Positions 1-11,445 of a stretch of DNA of 64,000 bases are shown here, one piece after another (position 1 is the stretch's first letter; every line of letters starts with the position of its first letter). The stretch is from positions 97,904,020 to 97,968,019 of the forward strand of contig OX235272.1 of NCBI GenBank assembly GCA_944472155.2, given 5' to 3'. Source of the stretch: Trichobilharzia szidati. Lineage: Eukaryota > Platyhelminthes > Trematoda > Strigeidida > Schistosomatidae. The notes below the pieces were generated by a model. The model worked only from the letters and a program-made list of their open reading frames with translations. It made no database searches and had not been told where the DNA came from. The translations under genes were made by a program, and so were the position numbers.

Positions 1-714
1 ATTAATGCTAGATCTATCCTTAACAAACTACCGATGCTCAGGGCACACACGCTGGTATACAAACCCCCTATAATCATTATTACCGAATCATGCTGTCACT
101 CCAATATACCAGACGAAGAGATAAGCATCGTAGGGTACATACACTTTCGCTGTGACAGGAAGAGTGGTAAGGGAGGAGGCTGCCTAATGTACTTCCTGAA
201 CACACTTACTGTATTACAGCTAGAAAATAGGGAACTCAATGATATGCACGACACCCTATGGGTCAAAGTACACTTCAAAAGTGCTACACTACTAATAGGA
301 TGTATCTACAGAGCACGTGGCACCTTTAGTGATTACGAGACACAACTTATAAATGTACCAGAGTAAGTATCCACTCTTCCATACGAGCATAAGGTTATAT
401 GTGGAGAATTCAACATACCCGAAATCAACTGGGACTTATTAAAAGGGCCAAATAAATACGACAAGCTCTCAGGGACACTGGACATCTTCGGCTGGAAACA
501 AACTGTCACTATCCCTACAAGAGGTGACAATGTACTAGACTTAATATTCTGTCACGATATAAGCCCCCTCTCAATCTTAGTGGGTTCTAAGTTTTCAGGT
601 AGTGACCACAAAACAGTGATGTGTGCTCTGCCACTTCCACTGAATAGCAATGCAGCTCATACCTCCACTTCACAACAAGTACTATATAGGAACTATAGTA
701 GGCAAACTGGACCT
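1..714 (+). pseudogene. Endonuclease domain of CR1-like element (stop-interrupted)
   Basis: This is the DNA-nicking endonuclease that starts target-primed reverse transcription. A single frame is open from base 1 to 714 except for a TAA at 364-366. Recognisable pieces are an ITES motif with the catalytic Glu near base 85, a GGGC turn near 175, the G-E-F-N core (usually GDFN) near 403, and the terminal S-D-H motif near 600. All are in the order expected of the exonuclease-endonuclease-phosphatase fold. Two consecutive TAG codons at 715-720 end the frame and the next part continues in another frame. The copy is therefore inactive unless these are sequence errors. Confidence 0.8.
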
Positions 715-725
715 TAGTAGAATCA

Positions 726-1334
726 GTGCTAAGATCCTCTGAATGGGGCGAATACTTAGATGCTGTCATTCCACTCCAAACACTTGAGCTTTCCCCACAT
801 AGGAAGTCATTCATAAAACCAAAGGATCGTATGAAACTGAAGAGACTCTTAACCAGCTACTTCAAACACCACGACTTTGGCACACTAGGTTTAATACTTA
901 ACACCCTTAGTTCCATCTCACAAGCTCGAGATTTCCGTATGAGAAACGAAGAACGCATCGCAGTAGCCAGTCCTGCTAGAGTGTATGCACTCACGGAAAT
1001 CTTAAGCATTCCCCTCCTCATAGACGAAGGTAGGCTATGCACTAATTCTGCAGACATGTGTGAATTATTTAACTCAACTTTTGCAGGTAACCACCTTAAG
1101 CCCACAGTCCGGTTACTCAATATACACCCTGCTACTAATGTGGCTCAAACTCCATCTCCACACACACGAAACTTAATTAGTACTGTTGAATTGACTTATA
1201 CTAACATGAAACAAACTATAAGAACCCTGAAATGCTCAAAAGGTTTCGGTACTGACGGCATATCATCCTATTTTTATAAATATGGTGGCCCTGACATCCC
1301 CTACTACTGCTTAAAATATTCACAATGTCCTTAG
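726..1334 (+). pseudogene. Linker and start of reverse transcriptase, CR1-like element
   Basis: This 200-residue stretch lies between endonuclease and RT and changes frame at both ends. It contains a basic helical linker and near its end the motif K-G-F-G-T-D-G-I-S, the usual entry into the fingers of non-LTR RTs (commonly K.GPDGI). The frame runs into the RT frame around 1290-1325 through a one-base shift. There is no sign of an independent start; the GTG at 726 is only the first possible codon after the upstream stops. Confidence 0.7.
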
Positions 1335-2761
1335 AAACCCAAACTTACCCTGATATGTGGAAAACAACGTTTATTGTGCCTAAACACAAATCTGGCTCGG
1401 AAACAGAAGTCAGTAACTACAGGCCGATCAATATCACACATATAGCATCTAGAATTATGGAGAGACTAGTTAAAGACAACCTAATCAGGCATATGCTTAG
1501 TTGCAACATTATAAGTACGAACCAACATGGGTTCCTAAAATCCAGATCTTGTTTAACATGCCACTTAGACTTCTTTAACTTTGTGACCAGCAGTCGTGAC
1601 AGACGACAACTAGTACTTGTCATCTACTTTGACATCTCAAAGGCATTTGACCGTGTCGACCATTTACTACTAGTGCACAAGCTAAAATCCTTAGGAATAA
1701 GTGACCCGCTATTAGGATGGCTTAAATCATCCCTTAACAATAGGTCCCAAATAGTTAAACTCGGATCTATAACTTCGAAACCTAGCCAAATCACCTCTGG
1801 TGTAGTACAAGGTAGTGTCATTGGACCCCTTCTATTTACCCTATATATTAACGACATATGCGCTTGCTTTTCTCATGGGAAACCATTCATCTTTGCAGAT
1901 GACCTCAAAGTAGCTTATACATTCCAACCTGATGACCTAGGGTACTTCCAGAATGTTGTACAAAAAGAACCAGATAAAGTGACTGCTTGGTCGTCTTTAT
2001 GGAACCTCCAATTTAACCTTAAAAAATGTGGCTGGATCTGCTTCGGTGCACCCTCAATCGACATGAAGTTAACGCTTCAATCGGCTAACCTAACCAAACT
2101 CCAAAGTGTCGTTGACCTAGGTCTGAGGTACTCGAGTAACCTAACATTCTCTGAGCAAGTGGTATCACAGACTCAAAAGTCGAGGATGCTCCCAGGATGC
2201 ATACTCAGGAACTTTCACGACAATGAAGCAAAGCTCATTCTGTACAAAACCTGTGTGAGGCCACTACTAGAATACTGTCCATTTATTATTAGCAGCACTC
2301 ACACACGTGAAAAGCTAAGAATTGAAAGTATCCAACGATATTTTACCTCGAAACTACTTGGCTACGAACGTAAGAAAGACTACATCTCACTGTGCATGAT
2401 TCTACAACTTGACCCACTCTGGACAAGACGACTAATTATAAACCTAGTATTCTTCTATAAGGTCCTACACAAAATATCATTCTCAGACATTGAGGACACA
2501 CAATTCGCACAAGAAGGCTCTTACGATCTGCGTAACCAAAATTGCACAGTGACAATAAAAGCCTTTAAGTCAACACTCCGCGAAAACTTCTTCACAGTCA
2601 TGTATTCTAAAATATGGAACAATCTGCCCCTAGAAGTCAGGAACTGCAATACAGTTTTTAGTTTCCAACGCTCTCTGTACACACTATTTCACTCTACCGA
2701 TTATATAAATAAACTATTTATTCCTAGAACGAATCAACTATTAGTCTACTACAGTACCTAA
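1325..2761 (+). CDS. Reverse transcriptase, CR1-like non-LTR element
   Basis: This is a 478-residue open frame that copies element RNA at the nicked target. Motifs in order: NYRPI at residues 31-35, NQHGF at 66-70, the palm motif A FDISKAFDRVDH at 102-113 with the catalytic Asp, the SGVVQGSVIGPLLF block at 158-171, and the catalytic FADD box at 190-193 followed by LKV. Thumb and connection regions follow to the stop, with the conserved IWNNLP block near the C-terminus that is also seen in the copies at 26.8 kb and 39.2 kb. The frame is intact from about base 1295. The ATG at 1325 is internal to the ancestral polyprotein rather than a true start. Confidence 0.85.
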   Translation: MSLETQTYPDMWKTTFIVPKHKSGSETEVSNYRPINITHIASRIMERLVKDNLIRHMLSCNIISTNQHGFLKSRSCLTCHLDFFNFVTSSRDRRQLVLVIYFDISKAFDRVDHLLLVHKLKSLGISDPLLGWLKSSLNNRSQIVKLGSITSKPSQITSGVVQGSVIGPLLFTLYINDICACFSHGKPFIFADDLKVAYTFQPDDLGYFQNVVQKEPDKVTAWSSLWNLQFNLKKCGWICFGAPSIDMKLTLQSANLTKLQSVVDLGLRYSSNLTFSEQVVSQTQKSRMLPGCILRNFHDNEAKLILYKTCVRPLLEYCPFIISSTHTREKLRIESIQRYFTSKLLGYERKKDYISLCMILQLDPLWTRRLIINLVFFYKVLHKISFSDIEDTQFAQEGSYDLRNQNCTVTIKAFKSTLRENFFTVMYSKIWNNLPLEVRNCNTVFSFQRSLYTLFHSTDYINKLFIPRTNQLLVYYST

Positions 2762-2830
2762 ACGCGCTTAAATACCCTTACTTCTCTGAAGACTATAAAT
2801 AAACTAGTAGCATAAATGCATAAAAAGACA

Positions 2831-3317
2831 TAGTAGAAACAAATTTTTCATCATCAAATTGCAATGTACAACGAATATAAACAAATATTTTCTACTCCAC
2901 ATACTTTTTCTTTGTCCTCTGGTACATTTCTGTTGTATTTACTTTGCAGTACAAGTTGCATTGATCTACATTCCGACTGAAGCTGAGAAACAATTGAAGT
3001 CACTTACTCATATATCATCCCTCAAGGTTTGGCTAGTAATGGCTCAGCATCCTTGATGAAATCCACTGTCACCATAACTAGACGCTGTACAGCATCTTAT
3101 ACAAGCACTGTCAACGATCTAAAATGGTTTTTATATAGCTTTCTACGTGTTTATCAACTTACTCGTACGGAGCAATCATGCTGTGACAAATGGCGGGCTA
3201 TGGGTGACTTGAGTGCAGTAAAACAAATCTGCTTGACAATGACCAATATTAATCTGCATTCAGTTGAACTCACATCTGGTATTACTTGCAAAAAATGATG
3301 TCAAAATCATAAAAATT
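2831..3317. other. Unassigned AT-rich DNA
   Basis: No supported gene. A pyrimidine tract ending in AG near 2950 precedes a short open stretch, but the following candidate donor is weak, so I do not call an exon. Confidence 0.4.
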
Positions 3318-3655
3318 AATCACTCATTTTAAATTAATACCCAATTTGAACACAAAACAAGATACGATGCCGCACACAACAAAGTTATATGGAGGAATTG
3401 ACTTCAAGCTTTATTTTTTTCCCAAATATTTGTAATTTATCCGACACATACTTGGGTTTTTTTTGTTAATGCGAAGACAATATTTCTATATTTCTTTATG
3501 TGCTCCATTGAACGACTAACTATCAGAATGTGCTCACTAACTGATATCAGAGAGGAGAGCAACCATGTAATTTCACTATAAATCAAATTCATGTAATTTA
3601 AATAATACTTATCCATGCCTGTACAACTGGTGTGTCCTACATTGATAGGAAAATA
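3318..3655 (-). repeat. Copy of dispersed repeat also present as a tandem pair at 37.5-38.5 kb
   Basis: The reverse complement of this stretch matches the units at 37519-38041 and 38042-38540 and the insert at 40565-40972. It shares the block with aaatattgtcttcgcattaa, the ATAACTTTG block and the TACAGGCATGGATAAG block. It abuts an RTE 3' fragment at 3654. No coding potential was seen. Confidence 0.7.
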
Positions 3656-4012
3656 TATATTATTAATAACTGTCTTTGCTCTATACTGAAGATCAGATGG
3701 CCGGAAAGAATCACCAACAAGAGGCTATGGGAACAAACAAAACAAGAACCAATTGCCCAATAAATATGCAGCAGATGGATTGGACACTCGCTGAGGAGGC
3801 CACTGGATGACGTCGCGCGTCAGGCCCCCGAGTGGAACCCAAAAGGGAAGCGACGAGTGGGACGTCCAAGAGTGACATGGAAGAGATCGCGTGAAGAGGA
3901 GCAGAAATGGTATGGACGCAGGTGAAAAGTAAAGCAGAAGACAGAAGCAAGTGGAGACGTGTAGTTGAAGCCCTATGTTTCACCAGGAACCCTAGGGTAC
4001 AATAATAATAAC
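3654..4012 (+). mobile_element. RTE-clade element, 3' end fragment
   Basis: This encodes the last 100 or so residues of an RTE polyprotein and closely matches the 3' end of the copy at 62055-62982. The shared C-terminal signature is a WNPKGKRR-type basic block followed by GRPRVTW, a C-E-E-E-like helix and a closing EALC..RNP. The end is the short AATAATAA tail typical of RTE elements. Frames are broken by a TAA near 3762 and small indels. It is 5' truncated where it meets the repeat at 3655. Confidence 0.8.
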
Positions 4013-5125
4013 ATTTCGTTATACCTGGACTTTATGTCATTCTGAATCACTGACTTTCAACACAGAAGCTTGCACTCAAGTGCAGCCGTTTAAGTTATCG
4101 CATTCAATGTAGCACACAAAGGTAGAGGAAAAAGAAATAAAATTGAGCCCTAGTAAGCATAAATGTGATGGAAAACGAACAGTGATATGGAAAAAATAAA
4201 GGCTGTTCAGATATGTGAGATTACATAGAGTGAATGTATCTGTGTCATAACAATGTTTGGAGTCACATTTCTACTTAACACGAAGCCTAACACCAATATT
4301 ACCCACCATATTAGACTACCATCGACACTACGATCAAAAACCAGTAGTCTTTTCATGTCTTCCAGTTTCAATGGTCACTTTTCACAGCCGAAGTGGACAA
4401 TATCGTCAGCATACACTAATCTGAAAACACTTTTCCCTAAAGTGAGTCACAGACAATTCTGTTAATACATGTATAACTAAAATGAACTAAAGTGGGGACA
4501 ACATTTGTGGAAATGAGCCTTGTATTATATCCTTTTTGGAAATATCAGTTCCCTCATAGTTTAGTTTCAGTATTAAGTGAATAGAATGCAATCTACAGAT
4601 TCATGAAAGTCACATACTGACGTACTTCTGTTCCAGAATCCTAGTTAATGTCTCCTCAGTACAGTGAGAAATGGACATTGTACTTTTGTAAACTCAATTG
4701 GTTTTGAACTGCTGCCAATGAAAATGACAACAATTCTTGGAATTATCAGCTATAATTTTAGCTTGATCGCATGCAACACTCAGCGCTTGTTAAATGGCCA
4801 CTTGATGAACATGGAATTCGTACAGATAGCGCAGAAGATTTAGTACAACATGCACACTCCTGATTTCACTGTGAAACATGCATGCTAAATGCATTACTTT
4901 AGAGGCCTACACAGTTCACAAATTAACTCAGAACACTGAAGTGGAGAAATGTATATTTGTTTTTACTGAGCTTAATATAGCGAATCTTGTGAAGAAACTT
5001 TCTTATGCAGAAGAGAAGAGCAAGGTAAACATGATCTTTTGCTACATCTGGAATCGCAGTGCAACTCGATGCGCAATAGTATATGTATATAAATGAACTG
5101 AAAAATAAAGTCCTCTTGGTGGCAC
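4013..5125 (+). repeat. Unclassified repeat family, copy A
   Basis: This copy matches, in inverted orientation, the copy at 11640-12785 over about 1.1 kb, starting from a shared TTATACC end. Shared blocks include CACTGACTTTCAACAC, CCTCATAGTTTAGTTTCAGT and AATGACAACAATTCT. A second direct copy lies at 5666-6425. No protein family was recognised in it. It could be the end region of the DNA transposon whose relic lies at 6.85-10.1 kb, or an independent non-autonomous family. Confidence 0.7.
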
Positions 5126-5665
5126 ATTGTGACATTACAGGAAGTAAGACCGTCAGATCACCAGCGCATTTAACAACGCTGCTCTCATTAGAAAGGGAAA
5201 AGTCATGTAAGACGAGAGAAAAAAGAAAAGTTGGGAAACACCAGCTTCAGCAAGAAAGGTGGAAGAAATACCCTAATATACAGTGTGCTGCATTCTATTT
5301 GAGAAATGATAATGCAACCAGTCAACTGCCCAGGACTCGTGTTTGCACGACCGAAACATTATTTAACTAAAGTCATCTAGGTCCTGAGTCAACAACGACG
5401 GCGAATGCTGGATGACCGAAAGCTTAGCACAAAAGTGACACAAAGCACAAAAGACACTTGCAAAGCAGGAGACGAGTCCCGGCTGGGAGAAGAGATTGCC
5501 GAGAGGTACCTATTTTTCAGTTAGCAAAGAACCAGATTAAGAACTACATGTATCATTTGTTAACATTTTGGAAATCATTATTCAATGTTCCGCATTTAGT
5601 TATGCCTAGACTGTGTCATTCTGACTGGCTTTCAGTATGAGTTTGCAAAGAAGTTCACCTGTTTA
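5126..5665. other. Unassigned DNA between repeat copies
   Basis: No homology or exon is supported. Open frames here are short and have no recognisable motif. Confidence 0.4.
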
Positions 5666-6425
5666 ATTTACCAAATTTCATGTAGCACACAAAGGTAGAG
5701 ACACAAAACTAAATGGAAGTTTAACGAGTGAAATGTGAGGAAGAATAAATAATGACAAGGAGAAGCATGAGTTGAATAGATGCGTGAGATTACACAGAGT
5801 GAATGCATCTGTGCCATTAACAAAGATTTGCAGTCATATCTCTAGTAGCTCTTCTAGCTGACTTTCAACGATTTTATAAACCAATACCAGTTTTTCATTC
5901 GACCAACCCAAACACTTTCTCAACCTAAACACGTGCTGGCTAACAATGTCCCTCGAGGAAGGCGATGGCTTCGTATGCCAGCACGTGTTCTAGCCATCTC
6001 AACCTATTCAGCTATCCTACCTTGAAGACTAACTTACCCTCCTCAACTAATACTTTATGCGTAACCTCAGCATCACTCACCATATCACACTGCTTTACTC
6101 ATGAGACAGAACATAGACACCTATAATCAAACACTGGTATTCTTTTCATATTTTCCAGCATCAAGGGTTACTTCTCATAGTCTAGTTGGAAAATGTCATC
6201 AGCATACACTAATTTGACAAGACTGTTCCCTGGTAAGTCCCTAAAGTAAGTCAAAGACACTTCTACTAATATATGTGTGATTAAATTGAACTGATATAAT
6301 GATGACCGTTTAAGAAATCAGCCTTGTGTTACATCCCACTTAGAAATGTGTTTTCTAGGATAATTCGCAAACAGTATTCAGTGAAGAGAAAAAATTCTGT
6401 AGACTTTATGAAACTCATAAACCGA
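5666..6425 (+). repeat. Unclassified repeat family, copy C
   Basis: This is a partial, more diverged direct copy of the family at 4013-5125. It shares the TGTAGCACACAAAGGTAGAG block, the GAGATTACACAGAGTGAATG block and the later CATCAGCATACACTAAT block. It lacks the region corresponding to the start of copy A. Confidence 0.65.
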
Positions 6426-6850
6426 TGCACTATCCAGTTGGTTACTTTCTTTGGACCTGGGATATGTGGGTAGAAACGTGTGCAATTTTCCGTTCAAATT
6501 TGGGAAATGTGGGAAAAGGTGGGCTAATTTCTAAAATGACATGGGCAAAGCGGGAAAATGTGAGAAACGCGAGAAAAGCGGGAAGAATGGTAGGATTTCA
6601 TTTCTGTAGCAGAAACATACATCTGAGAAGCATGAGATGAGGCACATTTCAGTCCGAATCTTTTACAATTTGCACTTAATCATTGGGAAATTGCATGAAG
6701 ACAAAGTCTGACTATTTCATTTAAATCATTATAGCACGTTTGTTTATGTAAAGTATAACTTCTGAAGCCGCGATTTCAAACTCATCCTCTTGCACTCCTA
6801 ACCTGGTAAGTTAAGTGTTGATAGTGTAATTTCTATTTTAAGGTAATAAA
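6426..6850. other. Leader of the transposase relic with a purine-rich microrepeat
   Basis: Bases 6490-6600 contain many repeats of a GGGAAA/GCGGGAAAA motif on the plus strand. The rest is AT-rich and unassigned. A similar but shorter AAAAAGTGGGTAA-type microrepeat lies at 10850-10945, on the far side of the transposase relic. Confidence 0.4.
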
Positions 6851-8770
6851 ATGGATACTGAAAGTGAAGTAGGACCAGGTGTAAGTGATGTGAATCCCCC
6901 TAGACGCCTTAGAAGTACTCTATTCCTTTTAATATAGCCTTGTGCTTCATTTTTGTTTGAAAAACACATGTCACCGTTCCACATTGTATAGAAGAACTAA
7001 AAGATTGAAGTCGCAGTTAGTTGGTGACGTTGCCAAGATGATACTTCCCGATTTCAACGACGAGGCTGTTGAATTCTTAGCAGATGAAACTCCTTGTAGT
7101 GTCGAAAACGTGCAAACTGGCATGCAAATCACTTTACCAAGTGGGTTTCTTAGCATTTCATGTGATGATTGATAAGGTGATGCCGCGGGCGCTCCGTCGT
7201 CCCATGAGAAATGTTCCGATAACGCAAAAGAACGCAGTTCGAAATCAGAACTTAGGGCGACAGCCTTAAAGGTTACGCTGACCACTAACACTTCCACTGT
7301 TGATGGTGTGAAGATAATGCAATTGTTAAAACGACATCTTCCAAGTTTACTAACAAATATAAGACACCTTCTCAAAAGTAGCCAGTCATGCCCCTCAACT
7401 GTTATTGGTAGTGGAGTTTACTATCATATTGGTTTGCAAAGTGTACTTACGCCTATACTAATTTGTTGCTATCAGTTAGCATCTTTTGATTGCGTGAGTC
7501 TGCAGCTGAATGTTGATGGATTGTCACTGTTTAACAATGGTACACACCAAGTTTGGCTGATATTGGGCAGACTGGTGAAACCATTTCTCAGTGATATATT
7601 CCTTATTGGAGTTTGTGGTGGTTTTCATAAATCGTCCGACTTCAATAAATCTTTAATGCCATTTGTAAATAACATGGACCATTTAAATGCACATGTTCTG
7701 CAAATCAATGATAGGCAAATCGGCTTACGGCTTAACAATCTCATCTGCGATAAGCCTGCAAGATCTGATGTCACTTTTACAGCAAGTTGCAACAGTAGGA
7801 AAGGGTGTGACAGATGTTGCGTTACTGAAAACCATGTTAACAGGCTGTTAACAGCTGCTGCAGAACAGGTAATAGCTTTAGGAGTAAGGCTAATGCCAGT
7901 TACCACCATGGCACATCCATATTTGAGAGGCTGCCAATTGATATGGTTAGTAGTTTCCCACTGGATTACATGCATTTAGTCTGCTTGGGTGTTGTAATAC
8001 GCCAATTAGGTATATGGTTGCGCCTGGCAAAACAAGACCAATCCCGCTTAAGCAGAGGCTACAGGATGCGGAAAGCTGAATTCCTAAGGACTTCCAAGGG
8101 AAGTGTCGAAACTTGGAGTTTCTTCACTTTTGGAAGGCAACTGAATGCCGGATATTTCTTATGTATTTGGGCCCAGTTGTATTGCATAACCTTTCACCTG
8201 CTCCACTGTACAAAAGCTTCCTCCGATTGTTCACGAGTGTCTACATTTCATGTTATCCACGTTACCACCATAAAATGTGCAACACCGTAAAACAACAACA
8301 TTCTTCACCCTGATAACTTGGTTTACAATGTGCATGCTCTTCAGCATTTAGCTGAGGACGTCTCTGAACCCGGTTGTCTGGATACCTTTTCAGCCTTTCC
8401 GTATGAGTCACATTTGTGCCACATCAAGAGAAGGGTGAGGAGTGGCTTCAGGGTAGCAAAACAAGTAGCCTCTCGAGAAGTCGAAAGATGCTTGTTTGCA
8501 AGCTCTACAAATGCAGGTCAGCCCCCTGCTGAGCTAGCCCCGCCATGCGTTACAGTTGATTTGGCAAAGCAGTCATTTTGCGTTGGCAAGACTTAGTATT
8601 TAGCTGTATCGCCTGACAGATTCGTAGTAGTGAACGGTGTGCCTGGGATTATCTGCGCTGTGGGTGAAGGTAGTGCATTTAAATTCAGACCTTGTTTGGA
8701 TAAGGAGCCATTTTTTAATAAGCCTTTCGATTCAACGAAGCTTGATATATACAAATCCGGCTAGTTCTCA
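6851..8770 (+). pseudogene. EnSpm/CACTA-like (Transposase_21-type) transposase relic
   Basis: Successive frames reproduce the landmarks of the transposase family found in animal EnSpm/CACTA-like elements. An N-terminal piece opens at ATG 6851. A block at 7500-7570 carries N-V-D-G then a Q-V-W-L-I-L-G motif. An ICDKPARSD motif at 7745-7775 is followed by a C-x2-C pair. LDYMHLVCLGV lies at 7963-7995, FWKATECR at 8128-8150, and AFPYESHLCHIKR at 8394-8432. At least three frame changes (near 7290, 7950 and 8110) and several stops make it non-coding today. It would have cut and pasted the element DNA. Family assignment is from motif recognition; catalytic residues cannot be verified here. Confidence 0.6.
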
Positions 8771-9064
8771 TGCGAAACTGCATGAGTCGCAATTAATACA
8801 ACTAAATATAAATGTATTGCAATACCCACAAATCACTTCAACGTTTTCATCCCAATGCCTCACACATTCGCCAGATAAGCTGTTGCCATTGTTAATTGGT
8901 GTTGTTTCACTGGTGTCAGTTGCAGTTAGTGCGAGTCATAGGTAGGAGCCAACATGATTGACAAAGTGGGTTAGGTTTGTTAGCATATCAGTTTCAGTTT
9001 ACACTCCCCCCCACCTTTAAGTGGTATACTTTTAGGGTAATTAGTTCTACATACACTGATGTAC

Positions 9065-10130
9065 TGTTCCTTTCAGAATGAATGGGGAAATTGCATTGAT
9101 TGATGGAAACAATGAGGCGGTGATATACCGGAGCTCTTGGTTTCTTGGACCTAAGCTTGTCGTTTGCAGCCAAGAAAATTAGGATACTGCCTATGAGGAG
9201 GAGTACCCGAAAGTTTACTGGAAGATGGAGCACTTTAAGGTTATTTGTGAAGCGGGTTGGCCGTTTTGCTACTCAGTTATTTCTCCAGGTGACTTGCAAG
9301 AAGCACTTGCAAAGCACAGAGCCTTACAAAGAACCCACAGCATTACCAATTGCAGTCAGTCATCGAGATCTACTGTAGTTTACATACAAAAGCGTCAATT
9401 AACGCAAGCATTGTTTGATACTTGACTCAACAATTAGTGCACCGAAAAACGACTTTTTGTAAGCGACAACTTCCAATCTGACCTGATGGACAAGCAGTGT
9501 AGTGTCTCCGAGGTTTCAAATACGCAGAATTTCATAGTAGTGTACCCGTTTCGAAAAAGAATACCAGGTGTGACAGATATTCAACCTTACATTTTAATGA
9601 AGTAGTTTTGGAATCATGTCGAAGAGTACTTTACAGATGGTTGCTACTACAAGTACACCTGTTATGTAAGTAATACCTAACTTATAGCCATTCTTTCTCA
9701 GGTAACCCAAGGATAATGAGTATCACCAGGAATTGACGGATGCTATAAAATGCTAACAGGTGCAGTTCGTATTTATTTTTTGTTTATCCTATAGTTATTT
9801 AACAGTTTGCGTTGAAACACTATGTGAATCGCAGGCGAGACTAATTAAGCGTGTGGACCTCGCGTTGGCTGCTAACAATGACAACACAACTGATGACAGA
9901 GAATGCGATGTCAAGCTCCCGGTTAAATCGTTTGCTGTGCTTAAAATTTTCGAACGTATTCTTGAAAACGGGAAGTATTTTGAGTAGATAGTAAGGAATT
10001 TCAACCAAGTTTGTTTGACTGATTCGTTTGAGATGTGCCAACTGCCATTTAAGGTGTAAAATAACACAATCACAACTAAGCGATGGTTGCTGAGTGCAGT
10101 CATCAATAAAAGGCTAGCAAGGCTGATGAC
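9065..10130 (+). pseudogene. Possible partner gene of the transposase, DUF4806-like
   Basis: Two stretches look like exons of a degraded second gene. The first, 9078-9425, opens with ATG in an S-W-F-L-G-like context and ends in a stop. The second, 9799-9987, follows a strong acceptor (TTTATCCTATAG) and reads through a helical segment ending in K-L-P-V-K-S-F-A-V-L-K-I-F-E. This resembles the LP-x-K-x3-L-x2-FE core I associate with DUF4806 proteins that accompany some animal transposases. The identification is tentative. Several stops and an interrupted C-terminus indicate a relic. Confidence 0.35.
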
Positions 10131-11080
10131 TTAGAAGGGTACTGCAGAAAAGACTGGTGCCCGATACTTCACATTTTTTCAGCTTATGATTGGTATATTA
10201 ACTTTTTCGGATCAGAACATTTTATACTTAAAAAAATCAGATGTCATCGTTCGTAAGCAATTACAACTTGCAGCCACGAGGATGAAACACTCGAAGCGAT
10301 AGTCAAGGCAACCAAAAATTGGTGCCATGATCAACGTATTCGGAAAACATGAATTTATCACCAGAAGAGGTAGTTTTTAGGCATAAAGTATTCCTTGTTT
10401 TTATGGACTTAATGTTGATTGACGCGTATCCATCTGCTTCCCTCTTTCCTTTATTACATATGTGTGCCGATATCATTCAACCCGGGCCCAGCCAGTAACT
10501 GTCCTCAGAATCATTTAGTTCATTTTGTGGAATCTTTCATCCGGTTATTGTTTTTTAAACCGACATTTCACTGTATAAAATATAAAATTCCTCAACTACG
10601 TTGGCCTTGTTTTATGTCAGTGGCATAAGCATTGAATTAGGTAAAAGATTCGTGAGGCAGTAGTCGCTGAGTTCGTAACAGTGATAAATTCGATAGCAGT
10701 AGTAACTGTAAAGAACGACAATGTGTAAGCTGTTCCTTAGACAACAGGTAGGACTAATACGCTTGTTAATTCTAATAATACGTGTGGTTGAATTTGAAAA
10801 TGAGGGTCTTTTTTCGTCACGAAAATAGCAGTAGTCGGTGAACAGGTCATTGAAAAAGTGGGTAAGGTCTTCGTTAAAAAAGTGGGTAAACAGGGTTAAT
10901 GTGGGTGCCTGGAAAAGGCAACATAGTGTTTCCTCAAAAAAGTGAGAATTGGATATTTCGCTAGCATAAAGTAAGAAGTATCCTGGCAATACCAATAACA
11001 ACAACAAGTCTAGGAATTATGAACAACTTTTACTTTACTGAATACAGCAGCAGATTTTACATAAACACTTGACATAGATC
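10131..11080. other. Unassigned DNA downstream of the transposase relic
   Basis: No gene is supported. It contains the AAAAAGTGGGTAA microrepeat at 10850-10945. A minus-strand 131-codon open frame overlaps this repeat and has no family signature. Confidence 0.35.
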
Positions 11081-11445
11081 AAATTTATACAGGAAGTCAG
11101 TAGGATTTAGTAAAATAAAAGCACTTTCGGTTTCCATTGAAGTTCTTCATGCCAAATTTATCACTTTAATGGCATACGCAGGTTGCAACTTCAATTAAAT
11201 GACACTGACGTGGAAGAACTTCCATTCTTCATTGCTAAACTTAATGAAAAGAATCATGTTAGGTAATTCCCATATGCTGTTAAATTTTTTATTCTGAAAA
11301 CAGGAGCATTCGCAATCTTTTACTTTATGTAAGTGCAGTTACATACAGTCGCACTGAAAACTCAGTGCCACCCGCTTCGCAATAGTATATATACGAATAA
11401 ACTGAAAAATAATGTCCTCCTCCTCCTCTGAACAACTTGTCCTTA
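11081..11445 (+). repeat. Unclassified repeat family, copy D (partial)
   Basis: This direct-orientation fragment shares with copy A the CGCAATAGTATAT...AACTGAAAAATAA block and, upstream, the TTTATACAGGAAGT...GATTTAGTAAAA block. It faces copy B, with which it forms an imperfect palindrome centred near 11530. Confidence 0.55.

Larger units (their letters stand above)
1..2830 (+). mobile_element. CR1-like non-LTR retrotransposon, 5' end outside window
   Basis: The element encodes an apurinic-type endonuclease followed by a reverse transcriptase, the order known for CR1/Jockey-type non-LTR elements. The first base of the window is already inside the endonuclease reading frame, so the 5' part lies outside. 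One in-frame stop and two frame changes (near 715-726 and 1290-1325) break the coding region into three parts. The 3' untranslated part after the stop at 2761 is short and AT-rich; its end at about 2830 is a guess because no poly(A) or satellite tail is obvious. A related 3' half lies at 25973-26961. Clade assignment rests on the style of the RT motifs and is moderately certain. Confidence 0.8.

Noticed and set aside
2859..3056. Possible exon after the TTTACTTTGCAG acceptor near 2950
   Set aside because: The following donor is poor (AAG/GTTTGG), the stretch is short, and no conserved sequence is seen.
10612..11007. 131-codon minus-strand ORF as a gene
   Set aside because: Low-complexity, overlaps a microrepeat, no domain motif and no splice context.
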